Counted from the first letter of the stretch, positions 17,331 to 25,333 are shown. The stretch: DNA of 64,000 nucleotides from Streptomyces sp. CB01881 (GCF_002953255.1 NZ_CP026498.1:7442450-7506449), one strand, 5' to 3'. Notes: generated by a model from the sequence alone, not told the origin. A program made the numbers and translations.

Positions 17331-18191
17331 TCAGGTGGGGCCGGTGAGGGACGCGCAGGCGGAGCAGCGGCGGACGGCGGCGCGGCCGGTGTTCCCCTCG
17401 GTGGCCTGCGCGGGCCGGGCGCCGTCGATCAGTGTCCACAGGTCCGACGGAGGGCGGGGGATCCAGCCCCACCGCGGAGCGGCGACGTCGTGCTCGGCGA
17501 CGTGGCCGCAGGCGCCGGGGCGATGGGCGTACCCGGTCGGGGAGATCAGGATCGCGTCCGGCCGGAAGCCGGTCCACGCCGTGCCGCCGGCCGTGGACGG
17601 CCCGAGGGCGCAGGCCGCGATCCGGTCTGCGAGGCCCTCGTAGTCGACGGGCTCGCCGCAGAGCCCCTGAACGGCGGTCATGCCCAGGCTGGCCCGCCCG
17701 GTGGCCTCCACGAGGCTGCGGGAGGTGACGTAGAAGCGCCACTGGCCGACGTCGAGCGGGTCGTAGTCGGCGTGGGTCCGCGCGGTGTGCAGGGCGAAGA
17801 CGTAGACATCGGCGTTGTAGGACTGCTCCTCGGCGTCACCGCCCTCGGGGGACCAGGTGCGCCCGCGCAGCCGGGAGAAACGGATGTCCGACAGCCGGGC
17901 CTGCCCCCAGGCCTGGAGGTGGGCGCTGGTCTTGACCTCGATCCTGAGCCCGTCCGGCGTCAGGACGTCGAAGCTCTCCCACTCCGCGTTGCGCTCCACG
18001 GCGCCCACCGCCCGGTGGACCAGGAACTCCGCGAGCAGACCGCGGGTGGTGTTGGTCCGCAGGTCGGGCATCGCGTAGCGCCAGAAATCCAGCACCGTCC
18101 CGGTGTCCGCGCCGCGGAAGACCTCGCCGCCCTCAAGCGGCGTCAGTTCGGCCGGGGTGTGCGGGCCGTCGGGGGCGGAGGGTGAGGACAC
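17331..18191 (-). CDS. Orphan protein with PD-(D/E)xK nuclease-like core
   Basis: A 286-residue protein. Residues about 50-100 hold the restriction-endonuclease-fold pattern: Glu55 in a leading helix (RGLLAEFLVHRAVG), then Asp75, then Glu85-Val-Lys87 in GLRIEVKTSA. The middle region (about 125-160) is a conserved beta-rich block. The tail carries scattered Cys/His residues (GACGHVAEH, RRCSACASL) that could bind zinc. No methylase or helicase lies beside it, so it is not part of a visible restriction system. The GTG start is uncertain. Nuclease activity is inferred from the motif only. Confidence 0.65.
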   Translation of the reverse strand: MSSPSAPDGPHTPAELTPLEGGEVFRGADTGTVLDFWRYAMPDLRTNTTRGLLAEFLVHRAVGAVERNAEWESFDVLTPDGLRIEVKTSAHLQAWGQARLSDIRFSRLRGRTWSPEGGDAEEQSYNADVYVFALHTARTHADYDPLDVGQWRFYVTSRSLVEATGRASLGMTAVQGLCGEPVDYEGLADRIAACALGPSTAGGTAWTGFRPDAILISPTGYAHRPGACGHVAEHDVAAPRWGWIPRPPSDLWTLIDGARPAQATEGNTGRAAVRRCSACASLTGPT

Positions 18192-18328
18192 CGCCCCAGC
18201 CTGCCACGGGGCGCCCGGCGGCGGGGCGCACCGGGGGCGGCGGCCGAGATCTCCGGCGCCGCACCCCCGGTATGCCCCGTCATGCCCTCGCGGGCCCGGC
18301 CTGCGCCCGCGCAGACCGGGCCGCGTGA

Positions 18329-18817
18329 CTAGCGGTAGTTCACGAACTGGAGCGCGAAGTCGAGGTCCTTGCCCTTGAGCAGGGCCTGGACGGTCTGCAG
18401 GTCGTCACGGCTCTTCGAGGTGACCCGCAGCTCGTCGCCCTGCACCTGGGCCTTCACGCCCTTGGGGCCCTCGTCACGGATGATCTTCGCGACCTTCTTG
18501 GCATCGTCCTGGGAGATGCCCTCCTTCACGTCCGCGAAGATCTTGTACTCCTTGCCGGACAGCTGCGGGTCCTTGGCGTCCAGGGCCTTCAGTGACAGAC
18601 CGCGCTTGATGAACTTGCTCTGCAGCACGTCCAGCACGGCCTTCACGCGCTCCTCGCCGTTGGCCTTCATCTCGATCGTCTCGCCGGAGCGGCTGATCTC
18701 GGCGCCGACGTTCTTGAAGTCGAAGCGGGTGGCGATCTCACGGGAGGTCTGGTTGATCGCGTTGTCGACCTCCTGCCACTCGACCTTCGAGACGATGTCG
18801 AAACTGGAGTCGGCCAT
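18329..18817 (-). CDS. yajQ: YajQ-family nucleotide-binding protein
   Basis: A 162-residue protein with the invariant start MADSSFDIVSK and the double ferredoxin-like fold of YajQ. The family includes cyclic-di-GMP-binding regulators in proteobacteria; the role in actinomycetes is not established. AAGGAG lies 11 bases before ATG 18817. The gene is upstream and antisense to tRNA-Tyr. Confidence 0.95.
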   Translation of the reverse strand: MADSSFDIVSKVEWQEVDNAINQTSREIATRFDFKNVGAEISRSGETIEMKANGEERVKAVLDVLQSKFIKRGLSLKALDAKDPQLSGKEYKIFADVKEGISQDDAKKVAKIIRDEGPKGVKAQVQGDELRVTSKSRDDLQTVQALLKGKDLDFALQFVNYR

Positions 18818-19033
18818 GGGTGTTGGTCTCCTTGATGCTCTGGCTTCACTGGCTCGGTCCGCCCCACGGGGCGTCCGCCGTCCCAGCCTATCCAGCCCCA
18901 CCCCGCCCCCGCCCCCGACAGCCACGCCACGGCCCTTGATCATCACGTGACCAATCGAGTGGCGAACCACCCCCGGGGATCAGGTATCGTTTACGGAGTC
19001 GAACGGGGCAAGCACCCGCGAGACACCAATCCT

Positions 19034-19114
19034 GGCTGGTTGCCCGAGCGGCCAAAGGGAGCAGACTGTAAATCTGTCGCGCAAGCTACGCAGGTTCGAA
19101 CCCTGCACCAGCCA
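19034..19114 (+). tRNA. tRNA-Tyr (anticodon GTA)
   Basis: An 81-nt class II tRNA. The acceptor stem GGCTGGT pairs with ACCAGCC (19107-19113), the discriminator is A and there is no encoded CCA. The anticodon GTA is at 19068-19070, followed by a long variable arm. Its 3' half, from 19066, is also the left attachment repeat of an integrated element, which therefore rebuilds a complete tRNA gene. Confidence 0.97.
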
Positions 19115-19115
19115 C
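19066..19115 (+). repeat. attL: 50-bp direct repeat in tRNA-Tyr
   Basis: Identical over 50 bases to 33066-33115. It starts inside the anticodon stem and ends one base past the tRNA discriminator. This is the core left by site-specific recombination into the tRNA gene. Confidence 0.95.
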
Positions 19116-19122
19116 AGGATAG

Positions 19123-19166
19123 AAAACAGGCCCTGATCTGCGGAAACGCAGGTCAGGGCCTGTTTT
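19123..19166 (+). terminator. Intrinsic terminator after tRNA-Tyr (element-borne)
   Basis: A 17-bp stem (one G-T pair) from 19126 with a GAAA loop at 19143-19146, followed by TTTT. It lies inside the element, just past attL, so the element brings its own terminator for the tRNA it completes. Confidence 0.9.
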
Positions 19167-19255
19167 GTCGTGCTCGAACACCGGTCATGCCGGATGGTCG
19201 TTTTGCGTGCTTTGTCTCGCCTCGTTTCGCCCGGATCCCAGTCCTGACCAGCAGT

Positions 19256-19283
19256 TCCGGACCAGGCGCGGACCAGAATCAGG
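19256..19283 (+). repeat. Candidate integrase arm site, left end
   Basis: Matches 32994-33020 near the right end except for one substitution and one indel. It contains two CGGACCAG-like units 11 bp apart and overlaps the last codon of int. After excision both copies would flank the core in the same orientation. Confidence 0.6.
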
Positions 19284-20679
19284 AGCCGTCGGGCGCCGGC
19301 CGGGGAGCAGGCCGCCGCTGGAGCCGCTCGGTGATGAGCCGGTTGGCGTGGTCCTCGTCACCGTGGATGCACTTGGCGTAGACGCGGAGCAGGACGGCGA
19401 TGCTGTGCCCCGCACGCCGGGCGCACTCGGCCACCGGCACCCCGGAGGCCAGCCAGAGCGAGATCCCGGCGTGCCGGGCGTCGTACGGGCGCTTGGCGAG
19501 CGGGGTGGCCCGTTCGTCCTCGCTGAACACCTCGGCCCGCGCGGCGGCCCAGACGACGCCGTACCCGCTCTCCTGCACCATGCCGTTCCGGAAGGTCCGG
19601 AACAGCCGGCCGTCGGGCGCGGTGCCGTGCAGCTCGATGTGCTCCCGCAGCAGCCTCACCAACTCGGGCGGGATAGGGACAGGGCGGGTCGCCTTCTCCG
19701 GCCGGTGCTTCAGGCTGCGGGGATCGTGGGACGCGCCGCTGTCGGTCCAGGAGGACCCGACGCGGGGGCTGTTCCCGTTGAGGTTGAGCTTCCCCCAGCC
19801 CTCCGCCGGCAGGACGCACCGGTCCTTGCGGAGGTGCACCACCTCGCCCGGGCGCATGCCCGCGTAGTACATGCACCCGAAGAACGCCACCAGCCGCGGC
19901 CCGCGCCGCCCCTGCCGGCCGACGGCCTCCAGCATCGCGGCGGCCTGCTCGGGGCTCATGACGTACTCGGGATCGACCTCCTCCTCGGTTCGGGGCGGCT
20001 GCCACTGCACGGACGGCAGGGGATTGGCGGTCAGCAGGCCGTCCTCGACGGCGCGGCCCAGGACGTGGTTCAGGATCCGGCGCTTCCGGAGCGTGGTGGA
20101 GGCGGCAGCCTTGGTGCCGTCCAGCCTCACCGAGAGGGCGGCGAGCAGACGGCGGACCATCTTCGGGTCCGCCAGCTCGGACACGTCCACGGAGTTCCGC
20201 GCCACCCACACCAGGGCCTTCGCGACCTCGGCCGGCGGTTCATCGGTCCAGCGGTTCACGTTGAAGGCCCAGCTGTACAGCGCGCGCCGCACGAGCAGCT
20301 TGTCCGGCATCCCGGTCTTGCTCTTGACCAGCTCGAACGTGACGCTGGCCAGGGCGTCGGCCCACGTCGTTCGCGTCTTGGCCGGGGCACCGTCCCATCG
20401 GGCCTCGACATAGTTCCGTCCGTGCTGGTACCAGGTGACGGAGTTCTGCTCCTCCTGGCGCTGGCGAAGCTCCGCGAGCGGGAGACCCGTTTCGGTGTCG
20501 AAGGGTTGGTGAGAGGCCGCTGCGATGAGCAGTTCGGCCTTCCGGCCGTCCGCCTGGGTCTTCGTGAGGTAGGACTCGGAGAACTCCTGGCTGTTCACCG
20601 TCCACCGCACCATCCACGGCTTGCGGCGGTCGGGCCGGTGGCGGTGCTCCCAGAACGTGACCTTGTAGGAGGTGGGCAT
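19279..20679 (-). CDS. int: Tyrosine recombinase integrase
   Basis: A 466-residue site-specific recombinase. The catalytic domain (about 235-445) shows Arg276 in AGMRPGE, Arg402-His403 in YDARHA, His425 in RRAGHS and nucleophile Tyr434 in LLRVYAK. The N-terminal part (about 80-210) is the SAM-like core-binding domain, preceded by an arm-binding region. It catalyses integration and excision between attP and the tRNA-Tyr attB. ATG 20679 overlaps the excisionase stop by one base, the usual coupling in these elements. Length is normal for AICE integrases. Confidence 0.97.
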   Translation of the reverse strand: MPTSYKVTFWEHRHRPDRRKPWMVRWTVNSQEFSESYLTKTQADGRKAELLIAAASHQPFDTETGLPLAELRQRQEEQNSVTWYQHGRNYVEARWDGAPAKTRTTWADALASVTFELVKSKTGMPDKLLVRRALYSWAFNVNRWTDEPPAEVAKALVWVARNSVDVSELADPKMVRRLLAALSVRLDGTKAAASTTLRKRRILNHVLGRAVEDGLLTANPLPSVQWQPPRTEEEVDPEYVMSPEQAAAMLEAVGRQGRRGPRLVAFFGCMYYAGMRPGEVVHLRKDRCVLPAEGWGKLNLNGNSPRVGSSWTDSGASHDPRSLKHRPEKATRPVPIPPELVRLLREHIELHGTAPDGRLFRTFRNGMVQESGYGVVWAAARAEVFSEDERATPLAKRPYDARHAGISLWLASGVPVAECARRAGHSIAVLLRVYAKCIHGDEDHANRLITERLQRRPAPRPAPDGS

Positions 20680-20864
20680 CAGGCGGCCACCTCACAGGAG
20701 TCGAGCCACGCGTCCAGGTCCGCCCGGTCGATCCGGACCTGACCGTTGGGGAGCTTGATGAGGCGCGGGCCCTTGCCCCGGGCGCGCATCCGGTAGAAGG
20801 CGGCACGGGACATACCGAGTTCGGCGAGCACGACGGGGAGCTTGAGCAGTTCGCGCTTGGGCAT
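20679..20864 (-). CDS. xis: Excisionase (helix-turn-helix, AlpA/MerR-like)
   Basis: A 61-residue protein with one winged helix: VLAELGMSRAAFYRMRARGKGP followed by the wing LPNGQVRIDRADLDAWL. This DNA-bending type directs the integrase to excise. The ATG at 20864 follows AGGAG; the stop overlaps the int start as TGATG. Upstream lies a strong hairpin that would insulate the int/xis pair from distant transcription. Confidence 0.93.
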   Translation of the reverse strand: MPKRELLKLPVVLAELGMSRAAFYRMRARGKGPRLIKLPNGQVRIDRADLDAWLDSCEVAA

Positions 20865-20955
20865 GGCGAAGTCTCCTGCTGTGGGTGCGGATGGTGGTTG
20901 TGGTGTGTAACGGGTCTTGTGTCATCTGGCGGGTGGTCTTGATCGGCGATGCTTC

Positions 20956-20986
20956 GGGCTGGTCGCGCCGGCGGCGCGACCAGCCC
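20956..20986. terminator. Perfect 14-bp hairpin, probable bidirectional terminator
   Basis: Arms 20956-20969 and 20973-20986 are exact inverted repeats with a 3-base loop. There is no T-run, but GC-only hairpins often terminate in streptomycetes. It lies between the xis promoter region and the small plus-strand gene. Confidence 0.55.
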
Positions 20987-21063
20987 GCAGGCACCCCGCC
21001 GACGGGATTCCGCGCCCTGGCAGGCCGGTACGCAGTTGCGCTCTCATCGGCCAAAGAAGGTGC

Positions 21064-21092
21064 CTGACAGACGTCTGATCAAGGACTAGGTT
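21064..21092 (+). promoter_or_regulatory. Promoter CTGACA-N17-TAGGTT with palindrome
   Basis: A sigma-70-like pair, 20 bp before the ATG at 21112. The perfect palindrome CAGACGTCTG (21068-21077) overlaps the -35 end and the start of the spacer, a plausible repressor site. Confidence 0.5.
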
Positions 21093-21111
21093 CGACCCGC
21101 CAGGTCGGTGC

Positions 21112-21279
21112 ATGCGCGAGAAAGGGGTGGGCGCAGTGGAAACGGCGGCGGGATGGTGGAAGTGGGAGATGAGCCTGGGGGATCTGGTGTCCGCCGGACT
21201 GTCAACGGTGGCACTTCTTCTTGCGACGTATCAGCTCGTCACTTCCAGGCCGAGAGTTGATCACGCAGCGACGGGCTGA
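21112..21279 (+). CDS. Small single-helix membrane protein
   Basis: A 55-residue protein from ATG 21112: a charged Trp-rich N-terminus, then one membrane helix (LVSAGLSTVALLLATYQLVT, about residues 25-44) and a short basic tail. It ends at TGA 21277-21279, overlapping the next open frame. Together the two resemble one membrane-anchored protein interrupted by a frameshift. A promoter-like pair lies 20 bp upstream. Function unknown. Confidence 0.45.
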   Translation: MREKGVGAVETAAGWWKWEMSLGDLVSAGLSTVALLLATYQLVTSRPRVDHAATG

Positions 21280-21553
21280 GTTCTGCCTGGAGACACTGAT
21301 GAGCTTGGCCTCACTCCTGGGCACCAGCGTGATCGGAGCTGCCCAATCCCAGGAGGTGAAATTGCACTTGGCAGTACTGCCAGCGCAGTACATGCCGACG
21401 CTGCGTCGGATAGCCGCCGATCCGGTGGGGGAGTTCACCGCGATACAGAATGATCTGATTGCCACTGGATCATCCGATTCGGCGGACACCTGGGTCCGGG
21501 AGAAGTGGGCGCAGGAGCTGAGTACAGCGGTTGCGGATGTGCAGGCGATGTAG
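21257..21553 (+). CDS. Hypothetical protein, possibly second half of a frameshifted gene
   Basis: About 98 residues from a weak TTG start at 21257 (the frame opens earlier). It is helical, with a hydrophobic patch (LMSLASLLGTSVIGAA), and ends at TAG 21553. It overlaps the preceding single-helix protein in another frame. A one-base indel near 21260-21277 would join them into a membrane-anchored protein of about 145 residues, a common layout for small actinobacterial proteins. No family recognised. Confidence 0.4.
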   Translation: MITQRRAEFCLETLMSLASLLGTSVIGAAQSQEVKLHLAVLPAQYMPTLRRIAADPVGEFTAIQNDLIATGSSDSADTWVREKWAQELSTAVADVQAM

Positions 21554-21659
21554 CTCGCGGGGTGACGCTACTGTCACTGCTGGGGATGTGCTGGCGACAG
21601 GCTGGCCAAGAGCGGCTATCGGAGGACTCTCCATCGGGACGGGAGTCGGGGCCGGATGC

Positions 21660-21830
21660 GTCAGGGATGTCAGGGGAACTCGCTGACCTGCCGACATGGC
21701 CCCTGTTGGGGCGTCAGGGATTGTCAGGGCTGTCAGGAGATCTCGGTTATCCCTGGCAGCCCTGACGTTCCCTGACAGGCCGTCTGGTGGCGCTTTGGGC
21801 TGGTCGGGGCTTAGTCCTGACATCCCTGAC
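21660..21830. repeat. Mirrored iteron-like array, candidate replication origin
   Basis: TCAGGG-type units at 21661, 21670, 21714, 21724 and 21733 are mirrored by CCCTGA-type units at 21751 (degenerate), 21760, 21770, 21815 and 21824, centred near 21745. The outer arms GTCAGGGATGTCAGG (21660-21674) and its exact complement (21816-21830) are 15-bp perfect inverted repeats. The array begins 3 bp beyond the stop of the replication-type gene. An origin or a regulatory site are both possible. Confidence 0.65.
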
Positions 21831-21832
21831 GG

Positions 21833-23809
21833 TTACCTGGTCGCGTCCGTGCCGGTGGGGGTGCTCGCGACCGGGTGAACGCGGTAGGTGACGGCCTGGG
21901 GGCGCCCACGCTGGCCACTGGCGGGGGGCTGGTCGGAGCGGAGCCAGCCGTGCTGTTCGAGCAACTGCAGGGCAGGCTCGACGTCGGCGACCTTCTTGAA
22001 GCGGCGGCTACTGGCGACGGCGTCGTGGGCCTTGATGTGGGTGCGGTGGGTGCCGTCCTTCCGGGGTCGTTGGAGCCACTGGAGGAGGGCGTGGGCGTCG
22101 TCGGTGGCGGGGTCGGCGGCGATGAGGTCGAAGACGGCGAGGGTGTGGGCGGTGTAGTACTCGGCGATCTCGGCGGCGCGGTCGACGGTGGCCGGCTGGA
22201 CGGGGGCTCGCCAGTCGACGGCGGTGTGGTCGGCGAGGTGGAGCAGGGTGGCGATGCGGGCGATGTGGCCGACGAGTTTGCCGGCCCAGTCCTTGATGTG
22301 GGCGAGCGGCTCGTCCGGGCGGAGCTGGACCTCGTACCTCTCCTGGAGCTTCTCGATGGCGAGGTCGGCTGCGTCGGTCATCGTCACGGTGACGGGCTCG
22401 TCCAGGGCGGTCAGGGTGTGCAGGAGCGCGGTGAGGCGGACGTCGTAGGTGGTGGCCGTGGCGTCAGGGATGGGGGTGGTGCGGATCTTGCGGTAGCCGA
22501 GGTTGGAGGGCGGCAGGGAGTAGAGGAAGCGGGCGAGCAGGCCGCGGTCGCGGGCGCCGGGGGCGGCGCCGAGTTCCTGGAGGACGGCGGGCTGCGGGGT
22601 GACGCCGATGGTGAGGGCGGGCTTGTCGACAGTGGGCTGCTCGCGGGTGATGCGGTCGGTCTGGAGCCGCTCGCCCTTGTGGGCCTGGAGGAAGACGCCC
22701 AGGTTGGGCTTGCTGCTGTAGCGGCCGGCGATGCTGTCGAACAGGTCGCCCTCCGGGCTCAGCGCGGCGAGGCAGCGGTGGACGCCCAGGTGGTGGGTGA
22801 CGGTCTCGGGGGTGAGGTCCCCGGACATCGTTAGGCGGGGGGTCGGCGGGACCGCGATCTCCTCGGCGACCATTCGGGCGGCGGAGATCTCGGCGACCAG
22901 GTGTGCGCGGTCGAGGTCGGGGTTCTTGCGAGCCTTGTGCATGAGGGCCTCGACCTCGGCGAGGGCGGTCTCCTTGGCGGTCTGGGCCTCGATGATCGCC
23001 ATCTTGGCGCCGGCCTGGAGCTCGTCCTCGACCCGGTAGACGGGGCCGGTCATGAACGCGAACACGTCGCTCTTGCGGCTGGCCGGGGGCATCGCGCAGA
23101 CCAGGTAGAGGTTGGACTGCTCGCGCCAGCCGGGCCGGATCTCGACGTTCACGCGACCGCCGGCGGCGGTAGAGAGGGCGGCGAGGGCCATGGTGGCAGC
23201 CATGTCGGGCGGGGTCTGGGTGAACTCGGCGACCGCTTCGACGTAGGCGCCGACCCAGTCGGGCAGGGCGTGGACGGGGAACGTGGGCAGGGCGCCGTGG
23301 GAGTCGAGGGGGACGGGGGCGAGCCAGGTCTCTCCGGAGGCGAGGTCGGCGAGCGCCGCGAGGGCTGCGGTGCGGACGTCGGCGAGGTCGGCGTGCTGGT
23401 CGCCGGCAAGGTGGGCGAGACGGCTGGTGGTGGTGTTGATGCGGCGGCGCTCGGCGCCGGCCCGGACGAGGTCGGCGTAGTACTCGCCGTTGGCGGCGGT
23501 GGGCGTGGCGGCGATGCAGGTGTGCAGGTAGCCAGGCCCGCCGACCTTGTTCAGGTCGCCCTGGGCGTGCAGGACGTCGGTCAGCAGCAGCGGGTCGACG
23601 GGCCGCCCGGCCATGCTCATGCGGGTGATGGTGCGCCAGATCGTCTCGTGGGCGGGGCGGTAGAACACGCCCGGGTCGCCGAGGACCTCGGCGAGGGCGG
23701 GGATGCGGGTGGGGTCGAGCAGAGCGGCGCCAATAACGGCCTGCTCGGCGGTGAGGACCTCGGCGGGCTCCGGCCGGAACGGGATCACGTTCAAGGAGTT
23801 CTCGGTCAC
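21833..23809 (-). CDS. DnaB N-terminal domain / DUF3987 replication-type protein
   Basis: A 658-residue protein. Residues about 17-115 match the DnaB helicase N-terminal domain (AEQAVIGAALLDPTRIPALAEVL). Residues about 190-600 match DUF3987, seen in phage and plasmid replication loci, with a degenerate P-loop, AMPPASRKSD, replacing GxxGxGKS. The C-terminal 60 residues look like a winged helix. By position it is the replication initiator or helicase-like protein of the element, in place of the usual RepSA or prim-pol. GTG 23809 overlaps the upstream stop as GTGA. The repeat array just downstream supports a replication role. Confidence 0.72.
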   Translation of the reverse strand: MTENSLNVIPFRPEPAEVLTAEQAVIGAALLDPTRIPALAEVLGDPGVFYRPAHETIWRTITRMSMAGRPVDPLLLTDVLHAQGDLNKVGGPGYLHTCIAATPTAANGEYYADLVRAGAERRRINTTTSRLAHLAGDQHADLADVRTAALAALADLASGETWLAPVPLDSHGALPTFPVHALPDWVGAYVEAVAEFTQTPPDMAATMALAALSTAAGGRVNVEIRPGWREQSNLYLVCAMPPASRKSDVFAFMTGPVYRVEDELQAGAKMAIIEAQTAKETALAEVEALMHKARKNPDLDRAHLVAEISAARMVAEEIAVPPTPRLTMSGDLTPETVTHHLGVHRCLAALSPEGDLFDSIAGRYSSKPNLGVFLQAHKGERLQTDRITREQPTVDKPALTIGVTPQPAVLQELGAAPGARDRGLLARFLYSLPPSNLGYRKIRTTPIPDATATTYDVRLTALLHTLTALDEPVTVTMTDAADLAIEKLQERYEVQLRPDEPLAHIKDWAGKLVGHIARIATLLHLADHTAVDWRAPVQPATVDRAAEIAEYYTAHTLAVFDLIAADPATDDAHALLQWLQRPRKDGTHRTHIKAHDAVASSRRFKKVADVEPALQLLEQHGWLRSDQPPASGQRGRPQAVTYRVHPVASTPTGTDATR

Positions 23810-24093
23810 CGCTCGTCCTCGTTGGGAAGTTGGTGGTGGTCGAGCCAGGCGAACGCGGAGGTGGCCTGGGCGCCGTTGCAGACGTCGGTGGCGGCGCCGG
23901 GGACGCTGACGGGGCGGACCCGGGGGTCGATGAGGCTGGCGTACAGGCGCGTGCCGTGGTGCACGCAGGCCTTGGCGGCGTCGCCGTGGCGGTTGAGGAC
24001 GGTCACGGCGTCACGCGGGCCCTCGCACGGGCTGGCGTCGCCGAGGTGGGCGGCCTCGCAGCGGGGCTGCGGCGCGGTGGTGTTTCCGGGCAT
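23806..24093 (-). CDS. Small Cys/His-rich protein, element-encoded
   Basis: A 95-residue protein starting at ATG 24093. Paired cysteines and histidines (CEAAHLGDASPCEGP and ACVHHGTRLYASL) suggest a zinc-binding fold. It is coupled to the replication-type gene by a GTGA overlap. No known family is recognised; it may be an accessory DNA-binding protein for replication. Confidence 0.6.
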   Translation of the reverse strand: MPGNTTAPQPRCEAAHLGDASPCEGPRDAVTVLNRHGDAAKACVHHGTRLYASLIDPRVRPVSVPGAATDVCNGAQATSAFAWLDHHQLPNEDER

Positions 24094-24130
24094 GCTTGAA
24101 GACCTCTGGTCTCTGAGAGGGATCGGATTG

Positions 24131-24181
24131 GCCCCGCAGCAACCGCCAGTCACCCGGCAAGGTCGACGGTTGTTGCGGGGC
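24131..24181. terminator. Inverted repeat, probable terminator
   Basis: Arms 24131-24145 and 24167-24181 pair at 14 of 15 positions around a 21-base loop. It lies between the transfer operon (ending at 24338) and the Cys/His gene, so it may end the long leftward transcript or attenuate it before replication genes. Confidence 0.5.
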
Positions 24182-24282
24182 TTCGTGCGTTTAGGGCCGC
24201 GTTCCCAGGCCTGTAGGTGGGCGCCAGGGCCCGGGGCGTGAGCGGACTCCCGTGGTGATCCACATCCCCTTCCGGGGAGAGG

Positions 24283-24341
24283 CTAGATCTGCGGCTAGAC
24301 GTAGACGCTAGATGGCTGACCTGCGCGTCTAGTGCGTCTAG
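24283..24341. repeat. Cluster of five CTAG repeats, candidate binding locus
   Basis: CTAG, a rare tetranucleotide in streptomycetes, occurs at 24283, 24295, 24308, 24329 and 24338. The first three read CTAGA and the last two TCTAG, giving opposed half-sites. The last supplies the TAG stop of the upstream membrane gene. Its place beside transfer genes recalls clt loci bound by plasmid transfer proteins; this is inference. Confidence 0.5.
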
Positions 24342-25333
24342 GCGGTCTGCCGGGAAGCGGGGGAGGGGCTCTGGAAGGGGCTCCCCTCCCCCGCGAGCGC
24401 GGTTTCATCCGCGGTCAGGTCGGGGACCAGGTGGGCGGGCAGCCGCGGGGAGCGGCCGAGCTCCTTGGCGAGTTGGTCGTACCTGACGCCGAGCTGGTTG
24501 TCGCCCTTGATGCTGATCCCGGTGACGGGCAGACCCGCGTCGCGGAGCTTGGCGGGGAAGCTCGACTTGGTGAAGCCGAGGTAGCGGCCGGACTCCTGGA
24601 GGCCATTGAGGAGGTCCACGACGTGAACGCCCGCGCGGCCCTGGAGGTCGGCGTGGGCAACGGCGTGCTCGACGTAGAGGCGGAGGTCGTCGCGCCACTC
24701 TCCCGAGTCGACCAGCACCAGCTCCGACTCCTGCTCGTCCCCCGGTTCCACCACGCTGGCGGACGCGATCGGAAGCACGAGCGGCGTCGCGGCGACCAGC
24801 TCGGCCGGCACCGCGCGGACGGCCAGCGCGAACGGCTTGTCCCCGCGTGCCAGGCACGCGCCGACGCCGCCGAGCACGCTGAACAGGAACACGTTGCCCG
24901 AGAACATCCACGAGGCTGCCAGCACCCCGGCGACCGGCGACGCGAGTATCGCGCACCGCCAGGCGGCGATCCGGTGGCGTCGATGCCGCACGTGGCCGGG
25001 GTCGAGCACCGGCATGGTGAACTCGCCCAGGGCCGACATCGCGGCGTCGTGGCGCCGTGCCTCGAAGTCGGCCGTGGCCAGCGCGGTCATCTGGGCCGGG
25101 ACCAGGCCACCGTTCTCCTCGGCGGACCGGCGAAGGCGGGTGGCCTTCTTGTGGGCGGCCCTCGCCTGGCGGCCGGCCTCGGCCACGGCGGTGGCGTGGG
25201 CCTCCTGGCGGGCCTTGACGATGCGCCGGATGATCTCCTCCTCGCTGACGGTGTGGCCGCCGGCCCAGTGAGCGAGGAACAGCGCGATGTGCTGGGCGCC
25301 GCGCTGGGTGCGCTCGATGGTGGGCGCGGTCAT
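24338..25333 (-). CDS. Membrane protein with helical N-terminus and C-terminal HTH-like region
   Basis: A 331-residue protein. Residues 30-100 form a charged, coiled-coil-prone helix rich in Arg/Ala/Glu. Two membrane helices lie near 126-143 and 146-163. The C-terminal third (about 215-310) has a winged-helix-like pattern (VVDLLNGLQESGRYLGFTKS). The outline resembles transfer proteins of the TraB/TraSA class, but no Walker A or B motif is present, so no motor function is claimed. ATG 25333 overlaps the upstream stop by one base. Confidence 0.6.
   Translation of the reverse strand: MTAPTIERTQRGAQHIALFLAHWAGGHTVSEEEIIRRIVKARQEAHATAVAEAGRQARAAHKKATRLRRSAEENGGLVPAQMTALATADFEARRHDAAMSALGEFTMPVLDPGHVRHRRHRIAAWRCAILASPVAGVLAASWMFSGNVFLFSVLGGVGACLARGDKPFALAVRAVPAELVAATPLVLPIASASVVEPGDEQESELVLVDSGEWRDDLRLYVEHAVAHADLQGRAGVHVVDLLNGLQESGRYLGFTKSSFPAKLRDAGLPVTGISIKGDNQLGVRYDQLAKELGRSPRLPAHLVPDLTADETALAGEGSPFQSPSPASRQTA

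Noticed and set aside
24338..25333. TraB/FtsK transfer ATPase
   Set aside because: The position and layout fit, but no Walker A (GxxxxGKS/T) or Walker B motif is present.
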